A stretch of DNA of 64,000 nucleotides from Macrolepiota albuminosa (taxonomy: Eukaryota > Basidiomycota > Agaricomycetes > Agaricales > Agaricaceae). Shown in pieces: positions 24,880 through 34,937 of the stretch; the stretch's first letter is position 1, and every line of letters starts with the position of its first letter. The translations under genes and the position numbers were made by a program. Under the pieces are notes generated by a model. The model had not been told where the DNA came from, made no database searches, and saw only the letters and a list, made by a program, of their open reading frames with translations. The stretch spans positions 829,270-893,269 of the forward strand of contig JAMWFC010000058.1 in the NCBI GenBank assembly GCA_027475525.1, written 5' to 3'.

Positions 24880-25380
24880 AAAATATTCTTTCAACTTCCC
24901 TGCCCAAAATATCATAAAGACATTGTTTAGAATAATTGATAAATATTATAATTTTTTTCTTTATTATAAATACCATTGAAATACCATTTTAAGTTCAATT
25001 ACAATATTCTTTTTGATGTTTTTGACAGAAACATTCAAATAAAATTTTAAAACTATTTGGATTATTTTTACCATATTTTTACATTCTTTTGCTAAAAAAA
25101 CAGCATTCTCTGCATCAAGTGCTAAAATATTCTTTCAACTTTCTAGCCCAAAATATTATAAAGACATTGTTTAGAATAATTAATAAATATTATATTTTTT
25201 TTTCTTTATTTCTATTCAAATTCTATTATAAATACTATTGAAATACTATTTTAAATTCAAGTACAATATTTTTTTTGATGTTTTTGACAGAAATATTTAA
25301 ATAAAAATTTTAAACTATTTGGATTATTTTTACCATATTTTTACATTGTTTTGCTAAAAAACATTGTCCTCTGCATCCAG
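24880..25380. repeat. Imperfect AT-rich tandem duplication, period about 244 bp
   Basis: AAAATATTCTTTCAACTT at about 24880 recurs at about 25124, and the following about 240 bp are near-copies (shared GACATTGTTTAGAATAATT, GATGTTTTTGACAGAAA, TTTGGATTATTTTTACCAT). It differs at many sites, so it is a real old duplication, unlike the exact 77-bp series. Confidence 0.85.
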
Positions 25381-25871
25381 TGTAAGAACTTATACACCGC
25401 ACCCAATTTTGCAAGGCAGCAAACACAGGTTTAATCTTTCTCTCTTTTTTTTTATCCATGTGCCTTGCCTAATGCCAATCAAAAACCTTGACCTCAACAC
25501 ATTTCATCACAACAATCTACAGTTGTCATCTCTCATCACAGAAACCCCTGGACATAACGAGTTGCTTCTTCCTCTAAAATACATTAATGTCAGTGAACTG
25601 GTAAGCAAATGGGGCTTTACGAGTATTTTAATCAGTAATGGCAAAGTCATGCTGACGAAGATACTGTGTCATCTTATGTGATCCTTTGAGCCCTGTCAGC
25701 CTTGCAATTGTCCAAGTGCTGATCTTGTTGTCATTTTTCACTTGATCATGAGAAAGTCTGGAAACATTTGGAGTTGATTTGGAAGATTTCATACTGGTTT
25801 TGAATGTACGACACGCATATAGAGGATATCCCTTAAAAAAGAAATCACTTGCTTGATGAAGCAAGGTCTTC
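25381..25871. other. Spacer, no gene recognised
   Basis: Short open frames only. No repeat or RNA gene noticed. Confidence 0.4.
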
Positions 25872-25874
25872 CTA

Positions 25875-26337
25875 CACTACTGGCACTGGAAAGTATTTCC
25901 ATTGGAAAAAGTACAAAAGAAACCTGTTATACCACTTCTACATTGTTTTTTCCCAAGAAATATATCAATATTTCCCTACTAAAATAGTTAGAAAAATTTT
26001 CACCTTTTTCCCAACTTTTTCCCAATGAAAAATACTATCTTTTTACCATCTTTTTCCTAGAAATAGTGCATTTTTTCAGAAAAACAGTGGCAAAAGGTGA
26101 CATTTTTCCTTGTAAAACAGTTGAGAAAAAGATAAACATTTTTCTAAATATTTTGGTGAGAAAATGCTTACATATTTCTTGGGTAAACACCACATAGAAG
26201 TGGTATAACAGGTTTCTTTTGTACATTTTCCAATGGAAATACTTTCCAGTGCCAGCAGTGCTAACACCACATAGAAGTGGTATAACAGGTTTCTTTTGTA
26301 CATTTTCCAATGGAAATACTTTCCAGTGCCAGCAGTG
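25875..26337. mobile_element. Non-autonomous CACTA-type element (MITE)
   Basis: Terminal inverted repeats of about 85 bp start CACTRCTGGCACTGGAAAG at both ends (left arm from 25875, right arm to 26337 in inverted orientation). They are flanked by the 3-bp direct repeat CTA (25872-25874 and 26338-26340). CACT(A/G) ends plus a 3-bp target duplication are the signature of CACTA/EnSpm elements. No coding capacity. Length is 463 bp as given, about 386 bp without the embedded 77-bp artefact. Its ends differ from those of the neighbouring autonomous element, so another transposase family presumably moved it. Confidence 0.82.
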
Positions 26338-26340
26338 CTA
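26186..26340. repeat. 77-bp-period tandem duplication (probable assembly artefact)
   Basis: 26186-26263 match 26263-26340 at offset 77, in the right arm of the MITE. Confidence 0.95.
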
Positions 26341-27039
26341 TTCAAGAGAAATAGTCGTCGAACATTCTAGCGAATAGAAAGACAGTTCTAGAGTCTAACG
26401 TTGCTCACCTGTGTAGAAAAGAGCATGTTAATCGTCGGAGAATCGTGATCACGAACAGCTTATAGGTCCAAGAAGGATGTAGTTTTTTTTTTCTTTTCAG
26501 CTCAGTGTGTGTTTTCATTTTCCATCCCTAGTTCTTGGCAGGATATTTAATGAGGTTTTCCTGCACTTATAATAATGGACCAATTGCACAGCACAAAGCC
26601 TCAAATTTCGATTGATGTGAAATGCCAGACAAATTCAGATTGTCCCAACATTTCTTGACGATTTCAGGTCAAATTGACTCGTAAGAGAATATGACTGAAA
26701 TGAGACCTTTTTTTGTCATAGCAGCTTGATTTCACGAAGGTTTTACTGAGTATATATCTATCATTTTTTGGTCGCGTCCTGATTATAAAATCGAACCTGG
26801 GTACGCGCGCGCGCGTACGCATTTCAAACGTATAAACTAGCGCTATAAGCTATTATATTACAATGACAAGAATGTACATGAAAGCTTGGAACGTCGAATC
26901 GAGGGATACAATGACACGAACTTTGACAGCAGTCAACGGTCTTGGCGGATGCAAGTACACGTCACTTCTCTAGATCTCACTGACTGCCACCACATCGAAT
27001 CATCGATAACGACATCCCTGCTTTTCAAACTTGAATACC

Positions 27040-28799
27040 ATGTCTTCTGCTGCTGAGCCGATGAAGAAAGTCAAACTCTCCAAAATTCTAGGTGGTTTGG
27101 ATGATGTGAAAGAGCGATTGAAGATCATTGAGGCTTCTGTGAAGGATACAGAGACAGGGCACACATGGCAGGAGACTACAAAGACAATGATGAAAGAGCT
27201 AGAAGGACTGAAGAAAACCATCGAAAACCAGAGCAAACAGCTCACAGAGGTTGTTGCAGAGAACAAGAACCTTCGAAAGAAAGTGGAGGTCCTACAGAAG
27301 AATCTTGATGACATTCAGAATGAAAATCCAAGTACAACGTCAGGTGAAAGCTCGGATGAATCTGATCGTGACGATGCCCTGTTAAAATCAGAAGTAAAGA
27401 AAGCGGAAGCAAGTGAAGTGGCCTACAAAGATATCAATATGAAAGTGCGTGACATATATAATAGAAGACTGACAAAAATGCTGATGGCCTGCATATCAGG
27501 AACTGACAAGATATGCATTCTCTCATCAGCTCGGAGTCTCAAAGAAGATGTTGTCAAAGAACGTACCCTGGTATCCCGACAGCAATGACACATCTACTTG
27601 GCCTCGAATTGTTGGGACAGATGATCCAGTCATTCGTTTTCGATGGGATGAGCCATGGGACCATCCAGACAATTACCGTGCGATCCGATTGATAATGGCA
27701 TACATGCGAAGGCATGGAGCAAACATCGTGCCAGCAGCTGCCCCTGCACTGAAATATATCAGTGATGAAGACCATCAGCGACGTGTCCGTGATAGATTTT
27801 GGAGTGTTCAGAAGCAATTGAGGGAAGAAGGATTTTTGGACTCACGTAATAGACGGATCGAAATGATTGAGGAGGAGGCAGGACCAGAAAATAGGATGAG
27901 GTTGGAGAATAATGAGGTAGCGGTGAAAGCATTAGAGAGCAAGAAGAAGCGTGCTCTTGGAGCTACATTGACAAGTCGAGCACAAGGAGTGAGTCTTGAT
28001 CATGTGTCAGTCATTCGAAGGCCCAAAGACTAATTTTTTTTAGAAGCTTGAAGTCCGAAAACGAAAGCGCCAAAACTTACTAGCTGGATCCAAATATCTA
28101 GACACACTAATTTTTTTTAGAAGCTTGAAGTCCGAAAACGAAAGCGCCAAAACTTACTAGCTGGATCCAAATATCTAGACACGAAATATGATGCGGCCTT
28201 CAGTGCAAAGTTAATGTCTGATGATGAAGATGAACTCGATGAGTCTGGAAATAAAACAGGGCGCTTTGTTTCTCGTGCACCACTTTATCGGAGTAGAGAG
28301 GTAAGAAATCTATTTCTATATAATTAATGTAATGAGAACATACTGAGAGAGTTTCACATAGCTGATTGAGCTCCTTGCGGCCATTGATGCTGCTCCAGAT
28401 CCTGAGAAGTCTAAGCGTTATGTGACTCGTATTCATGGTGACCCAATCGACGTACCTCCAAAGAAGTCTAACAAGATCGAGAATAAAGCAAGGCGCTGGA
28501 TGATTGATGAAACATGGTTAGCCAAAGAAGAAAACATCAATTTTGATGATGAGACTCGCATTGTAGATAACGGAAAGGCATGGGGTGATGCAGAAGATCC
28601 TGAGGAAGCCGCAATGAGACGAGCGCAAATTAAGGAAGCAAAAAAAGCAAACACAGCAGAGAAGAAACGTAAGTTGGTTGAAGGTGATGCCAAGAAGATG
28701 AAGAGGGCAAAACGTAGAGGTAAGAAAACCTCAGATAACCGAGTGACAGCTGACAGTGACAACGACGATGATGAGGTGGAGTTACTAATTGATGAGTAA
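27040..28799 (+). CDS. TnpA-like coiled-coil protein of the CACTA element
   Basis: Starts MSSAAEPMKKVKLSK. N-terminal about 100 residues form a coiled coil (DDVKERLKIIEASVK, LTEVVAENKNLRKKVEVLQ), then a Ser/Asp-rich linker. A central conserved region follows, with DIYNRRLTKMLMAC, WYPDSNDTSTWPRI and FRWDEPWDHPDNYRAI. After introns (donor GTGAGT near 27989 with acceptor TTTTTAG near 28049; GTAAGA near 28300) there is a basic, KKR-rich C-terminus ending EVELLIDE. A one-base excess near 27558 (GTCAAAGAACG) breaks the frame between DVV and NVPWYPD. The 77-bp artefact at 28029 adds a second acceptor copy. Such second proteins of CACTA elements bind subterminal repeats; that role here is inferred from position and composition, not from a recognised domain. 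Confidence 0.7.
28029..28182. repeat. 77-bp tandem duplication (probable assembly artefact)
   Basis: 28029-28105 and 28106-28182 identical, exactly 77 bp, over an intron acceptor and exon start of the TnpA-like gene. Confidence 0.97.
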
Positions 28800-29102
28800 A
28801 TAATGGACAGACCTTTAAAGATTATTCATCGTCATCATATAAATACTCTTCAGGCTCATTCCCTGTCTATTTGTTGTTAAATCAAGTGTCATACAAAAGT
28901 CCAATGAAATGTATACTCGGTCAAGAGAAATAAGCACCCATAAGTCCCGTTTGATAACTTCTGAGCGAATGGGGATTCTGGCAAGAGGGCTGTCAATCTG
29001 TGAGACATTGATGACCTCTGGGGAGTCAAATTCATTTGCGTATGTTGTGTAGATGCCAAGAACAGTTGTGCTAATAAAAATTCAATAAAGCTGTTGTACC
29101 GT

Positions 29103-30115
29103 TGATGACGCCCAAAGTTTGGTCAGTAACAAATATAACTATAGTGTTACCGTACCAAAAGCTTGCATTGGGTGCGCTAAAAGTAATGTGGGGAGTCCCG
29201 GGCAGGTCCCAGAGAACGCGTCTGTTAAAATGGGGAAAAGTCGGTAAGGGAGTCGGCAAGTGTAAAGCGCTAGGGTAAAGCGCCTAGGGAAGAAGCGGTA
29301 AGTGAACACGGCAAAGGTAAGCGGCAAGAGCACGATAAGCTTAGCGAAGTCTAAGCGTCGATAATGCCTGCCGTAGTTGCAAGGCGCGAGTGTATCGAGT
29401 ATTGGCGAGCGTCTGCAACTGCCAATGAGTTTTGACGTTGCCGACCGTAAATGAGCTCTTGAGCGTAAGGGAGACTGAAGAAAGGGGAGCAGGAAACTCT
29501 CGTCTGTTATTCGATGGCGTATGTACAAGTTGGTAAGTACTTTTATACTACAATGAGTTCGCCATCGCCAGTGGCTAACGACGCCAGAGTGCGGTAAACT
29601 AGAAAATTTCATAGGGGTAGCTCCAACGGTTTCAGATCCCTACCGTCCATTCAAGAGCCTTAGCGACGCCAGGCGACAGATCGCAAAGCTAAACCATCAC
29701 TCCATCACCCTTCTGTCCGTCAGAGTACCTAAGCGATGTCAGGCGCCAAATCGAGATGCTAAGCGGTGTCAGATGCCAAGGTCAAACGCCAAGCTGTCCA
29801 TCAGTTTTTGATAGATCATCAGGCTTCTTCCTAAGCGCTGTCGTCAGTGACTGATGCCATCTGTCAGTTGTCATTCTTGCTGCCGTCGGCGCTATCACTG
29901 ATCGGATCTGCTTCTTGCCGTGCGCGGCCGTCAAATATCGCCAAAATTGGATAATTCTGCCGTCGGCGCTATCACTGATCGGATCTGCTTCTTGCCGTGC
30001 GCGGCCGTCAAATATCGCCAAAATTGGATAATTAGCGCGCGCTAAGGTATCCCGAGTCGGTGCCGTGTTGCCGTCGCCTGCCGTTGATGCGCTGATCCTG
30101 TATGGGGTCCTATCA
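29103..30115 (-). mobile_element. Solo LTR, copy C
   Basis: Same termini as copy B in reverse orientation, 4-bp target duplication CCGT at 29099-29102 and 30116-30119. Length is 1013 bp, which becomes exactly 936 bp, equal to copy B, once the 77-bp duplication at 29880 is removed. Confidence 0.92.
29880..30033. repeat. 77-bp tandem duplication (probable assembly artefact)
   Basis: 29880-29956 and 29957-30033 identical, exactly 77 bp, within solo LTR C and absent from copies A, B and D at the same place. Confidence 0.98.
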
Positions 30116-30187
30116 CCGTATAGAAATCAAGCTTACTAGAGATCCCAGGGAAATGGAGGCATTTGATGATCACAACACATTCGACGG

Positions 30188-31215
30188 TGATAGGACCCTA
30201 TACAGGTTAGGCGCATCAACGGCAGGCTCGGCACCGGCTCCGGAAACCTTGCCGCACTCGTTCCGAACTTAGCGCACGCGTTCTACCTATTTTAAGCCAT
30301 TTCTGACGGCCGCGCACGGCAACAAGCAGATCCAATCAGTGATAGTGCCGATCGGCAGACAGAATGACAACTGACAGATGGCATCAGTCACTGACGACAG
30401 CGCTTAGCGAGAAGCCTGATGATCTATCAAAAACTGATGGACAGCTTGGCGTTTGACCTTGGCGTCTGACACCGCTTAGCGTCTCGATTTGGCGCCTGAC
30501 ATCGCTTAGGTACTCTGACGGACAGAAGGGTGATGGAGTGATGGTTTAGCTTCGCGATCTGTCGCCTGGCGTCGCTAAGGCTCTTGAATGGACGGTAGGG
30601 ATCTGAAACCGTTGGAGCTACCCCTTTGAAATTTTCCAGTTTACCGCACTCTGGCGTCATTAGCCACTGGCGACGGCGAACTCATTGTAGTATAAAAGTA
30701 CTTACCGACTTGTACATAGGACACCAGACGAATAGACCCGAGTTTCCCCCTTTACTTCAGTCTCCCTTACGCTCAAGAGCTCATTTACGCTACGGTCAGC
30801 AACGTCGAACTCATCGGCAGTTACAGACGCTCGCCAACTTTCGACACCTTCGCGCCTTGCAACTACGGCAGGCATTATCGACGCTTAGAACTTCGCTAAG
30901 CTTACCGTGCTCTTGCCGCTTCCCGTTGCCGTGTTCACTTACCGCATTTTCCTTAGGCGCTTTACCTTAGCGCTTGACACTTGCCGACCCCGTTACCGAC
31001 TTTTACCCTTTTTCACAGACGCGTTCTCTGGGACCTGCCCGGGACTCCTCAAATCACTTATAGCGCGCCCAACGCACACTTTTGGTACGGTAACACTAAA
31101 GTTACATTTGTTCCTGACCAAAACTTTGGGCGTCATCAAGCGCGCCCAACGCACACTTTTGGTACGGTAACACTAAAGTTACATTTGTTCCTGACCAAAA
31201 CTTTGGGCGTCATCA
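30188..31215 (+). mobile_element. Solo LTR, copy D
   Basis: Begins TGATAGGACCC, ends GGGCGTCATCA, 4-bp target duplication ACGG at 30184-30187 and 31216-31219. TATA-like TATAAAAG near 30691. Contains a 77-bp-period duplication at its right end (31062-31216), so true length is about 951 bp. It lies 72 bp from copy C in opposite orientation, forming a near-palindrome of about 2 kb. Confidence 0.92.
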
Positions 31216-31216
31216 A
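31062..31216. repeat. 77-bp-period tandem duplication (probable assembly artefact)
   Basis: 31062-31139 match 31139-31216 at offset 77, duplicating the 3' end of LTR D. Confidence 0.95.
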
Positions 31217-34200
31217 CGGACTATTGCACATACATGGGGAGGCTTGTTGGCTATCTTGATGGTGAGTATTGATATAATTTCGACAGGTATGCGTCGGTCA
31301 TGATTGTCCAATATGAAAGCAATAGAATCAGCCTTCGTTGCATTATTCTGAAGTGAACCATAACGAATGCCATCCTTCCGCACATAAGGCAAAGGCCGGC
31401 ATGCTTGACTTCGGTAAAATGGTGTTCCATCATTCATTGAAGTGTCACTGATGATATCGAGATCGGGCCAGAGGTCTTGTAAATAACGAAGGAGGAGAGA
31501 ATATGAAGAGCCATCAGGAAGAATGGTTGAGACATTGATTTGCCTTCCAAGACGCCGTGGAAGCGAGACATGATTGTTCAATGATGCTTCGGCACGATAA
31601 ATAGCAAGTTCAGTCATCATACCTCCCCTGTTCTCACGACCTTCTTGGCGAATAATTGATTCGACATAGTTTTTTTCGATTTCTGGTGCGTCGTCGGGGA
31701 GCAAAACAAGATATTCATAGAGTAAGTGTGTCATTACCCAGTTCCGCATCAGTGTGAGCTCTATACGGCCACCATCATGTCCATTATGTTTCACCTTTTC
31801 AAGCATTCCATTGAAGCGTTCAAATGCAAACAGCCACCAACCATAGACAGGCCCAAAAAGTTTGATGAACTTTGAATAGTGTGTAGATAGATGGTTATTG
31901 ATTGTCATATGAATTCCGAGTCTCTTCAATGAGCGGTTATATTGATTGATATAATCTTGTCCGAGTTGAGCCTGATTCATTGAAATAGAGCGAGATCCAA
32001 GGAGTCGCACACCAAGAGCAAGCTTTAAACCGGCATCATAAATGCTTCTGTAATTTCGGTTGTGCTGTGGAGGATTGATAGCTGTCGGTGGAATTGGTGG
32101 ATGACCCTGGCTAATATTGTCATTGGCATCACGCCAAGCCCACCAAAGGATGACAGGAGCAATAGAAATCATACGGCGCCATTCATCTGCCTTCTTGAGT
32201 GATTGGTTTTCACCAAGCTAGTATTGAAACGTCAATGCAGAGTAAAACTATAATTCTGTAAATAAAACTCGCATTTTTTGGCAATCGGGTAACATGACTA
32301 GGCCACTGTATGCTATTAATAATGTCTTCAAACCGTTTTTTTGGAGAGTTGTTGCCGCCGTAGCCAGAAAGCATATAAGCCTTAAACAGTACATCATTAA
32401 AAAAATGAGCAACAACGCCTTCAAACATGATCAATTTAATTGTTCAGTCATCAAAATATCACACGCACCAAGAAAAATATTGTGCATGAAGTCGAGTACT
32501 GTTTTAGAAGATGGCAGCCATCCAGGAATTGAATTGAAAGTAGCCCATCGAATCCCATGGTCACGAAGAATGGTTTGTTGTCGTGCAGCACCTGCAGCCT
32601 TTGAACGGAAGGCCCACATCAATAGCTGATAATCATCTTTTATTGCAGTAGCTGCAAATCATAGATTAGCGGAGGAAAATACTATAATATAGCACTGGCA
32701 ACTTACATCCATCATAACCTGACAATTGATTAATGTCAAGGACATTCGCATTACAGTAGGGACATGGATGATAATCATGTGTATGCCCAGCAGTTCCGTT
32801 GAACTTATGTGCAGCCGGCGTATCACAATTGTTACATAAACAGTCCGCATAGACCATTGCAGGATCGTCACCATATATTTCCATCTTGATGCCTTCGAAT
32901 ATTTGATCAAAAGCTCAAAAATACATAAAATTAGTTGACGTACCTTGCTTTAGCTGCTTGAACTCATTAACTATTGACTCCATGCTGTTGTTTAGTTGTT
33001 CTCCTGTCGGCTCTTTGGCTCCAGGCATCATTGAGGGACAGATAACGTTGAAAGAAAGATAACGATGTTCACGAGGGAGATTATTGATGGAAATATAAAT
33101 GGGACCTGTTGAATGCGGGCGTCCAGTAAGCACACCAAACCTAAAGTCTAATTAGATGGCACTAAAAAGATGCAATGAATTGCTTACCAGTCGGTGTTTA
33201 ATGTAAGTTGAAGTCCGAAGCGATGTGTATACAGTTTGGTAGCATGCGTGCCAGCTACTGGGACATCACGAATAGTTCCCAAGCTTCCAACTTCACGACA
33301 GATCCCTGTTTCAGATTGATACCACATGTCACCATCATGTATGTCCGTCATAATAAACTCAGGGTCTGCATTCCGATTGGGTGTATGCGCTTCATTTCGA
33401 GCCACCAAAGTCGCAAATCCTGGACGCAAGAACATTCGACGAAGACTCTCGATGATTGATACCCGTGGATGAATGAGTGTAGCTATTCGTGCACTATTTT
33501 TTTCAGTATAAAGAATACCTGTGCAATTTCGACTGGGGCAGGCAGGGCTATCAAGATCTTTAAATTGAGCCGGCGTAAAGTGCTTCCAGCAGCTCGGACA
33601 AATAGGCTGTTGAATTATATAGGCATCGGGATCAATTCCAAGACGTTTTCTGGCGCTTTGAAGGGTTCTGACAGGCACTGGGTCCTCTGGAAGTGCGTTT
33701 GCAACAGCAAGAATATTTAACGTTGCAGTGAGGTCTCGAGAAGCATGTTCCCAGCTTAATTTCCCGAAGACATTTCCTAAAACTGCCTTTAAATAAGCCA
33801 TCCGCACACACGGTGCTTCCTTCATCGCAGGTATTCCAAGATTTGGCTCTGTAGCATCGTCATTCTCTGTTGGATCTTGCCATGGATCAGGGTCTGGATC
33901 CGGGCTTGCAGCAACAAAAGTCTCAGCAGTTATTTGCAATGAGGGTGATCTGCGTGACGTTCCACTGCCAGAGGATGGGGTATGAGATGGATGATGAGAC
34001 TGTGCACGAGAGAGAGCATGAGATAGTAGTGATTCATGAGATGCTTGACGTGATGGTATACGAGACCCAGATTGTATCCCACTGAAAGAACCGTGACGAG
34101 ATATTCCCCCATGAGATGATGCAAGCGAAGGGGCACGGAACAGTGTCTGGAGAACCTCTTGATGGCCAGGTACATGAAATGGAGATTCCAAAGGCAATTT

Positions 34201-34937
34201 CGACAAGATTTTTGATTGGGTCTCCAGATTCTGAGTACTAGTACCTGTATGTAGTCCATCATCTATTCTTGAAGCTCCAATTATGCTACACTTAGCCAAA
34301 GATCCGGACTGAGGTCTGATGCGTTGTTGACCATAGTTCTTTGTGTGCCGTGCTACTTGCTGCCGTGATTGGTACGTGAAACCTTCTGGATGCTTCGTAC
34401 ACCTTGGGCAATAGCAAGGAATACGTACACCTCGATCAGATGGCATAGGACATCAAGATAAATTGATATAATGGCTGCAGCTGTGGGAATTGGAGAGACG
34501 CGTCGACGCTGACACGCTCACGCGCGCGCGCGTATATATGTATATGCTCGCACGAGGTTTTTTCCTAAGTCCTAAACATTTCGAATGTAGATCTATGTCA
34601 ACGTTATTCAAGTTTCGTCAAATTTCCCAAGAAGAAAAATCTCTGAAATTGAAATGATAGAAAAACATAGAAGAATTTATATATGTTTGTAAATTCCTGT
34701 CGGTCGAAATCTGAGGCTTTGTGCTGTGTTGGTTGATGAGATTCTCGATAACCTTTTTTGCCACTCACGTTTTCTTTTTGATTTTCTGTGGATTAGATTA
34801 GGGACACATATATTCCATTGAAACATTGTGCTGACTGGCGAATATCAGCGTGTTCAGGAGTCTGAAAAAGCTGATGCGCACGTGGAAAAAAGAAACAGCC
34901 CCACAGTGAACATCCGGCAAATATCTTACCAACCATC

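Larger units (their letters stand above)
28822..34446 (-). pseudogene. Tnp2-type CACTA transposase, interrupted by two solo LTRs
   Basis: Starts MPSDRGVRIPCYCPRC, a Cys/His-rich N-terminus (CYCPRCTKH...H), followed by a Ser-rich region with repeats of SHxxSR type. The conserved block (about 33190-33480) has DIHDGDMWYQSETG and LQLTLNTDW, then YISINNLPREHRYLSFNVI and MMPGAKEPTGEQLNN, a CxxC zinc motif region (CNNCDTPAAHK ... HDYHPCPYC), GWLPSSKTVLDFMHNIFLG and AWRDANDN. The order LNTDW, NLPRE, PGPKEP-like, DxMHN is that of the Tnp2 family (Pfam Transposase_21). The frame reaches ICAIVR-type text at 31220, meets LTR D, resumes for 66 bp, meets LTR C, and ends with NEPEEYLYDDDE at 28824. Excising each LTR with one target copy restores reading through the D junction, though a TAG then follows in the 66-bp spacer (possibly intronic). 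Inactive as it stands. Confidence 0.85.
26587..34728. mobile_element. Complete CACTA-like DNA transposon with nested LTRs
   Basis: Terminal inverted repeats of 25 bp, CACAGCACAAAGCCTCA followed by (A/G)ATTTCGA, at 26587-26611 and inverted at 34704-34728, one mismatch. Flanking 3-bp target duplication TTG at 26584-26586 and 34729-34731. Inside are two convergent genes, a coiled-coil TnpA-like protein (+) and a Tnp2-type transposase (-), with stop codons only 22 bp apart. Two solo LTRs (C and D) are inserted in the transposase gene. Alternating CG tracts lie just inside both ends (26801-26818 and 34519-34531). Length is 8.1 kb here, about 6.0 kb without the LTRs and the 77-bp artefact at 28029. 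The autonomous copy is now inactivated. Confidence 0.88.

Noticed and set aside
29139..31259. ORFs of 80-157 codons within the solo LTRs
   Set aside because: They recur in the LTR copies but are broken differently in each, lack any domain, and LTRs of this kind are non-coding.
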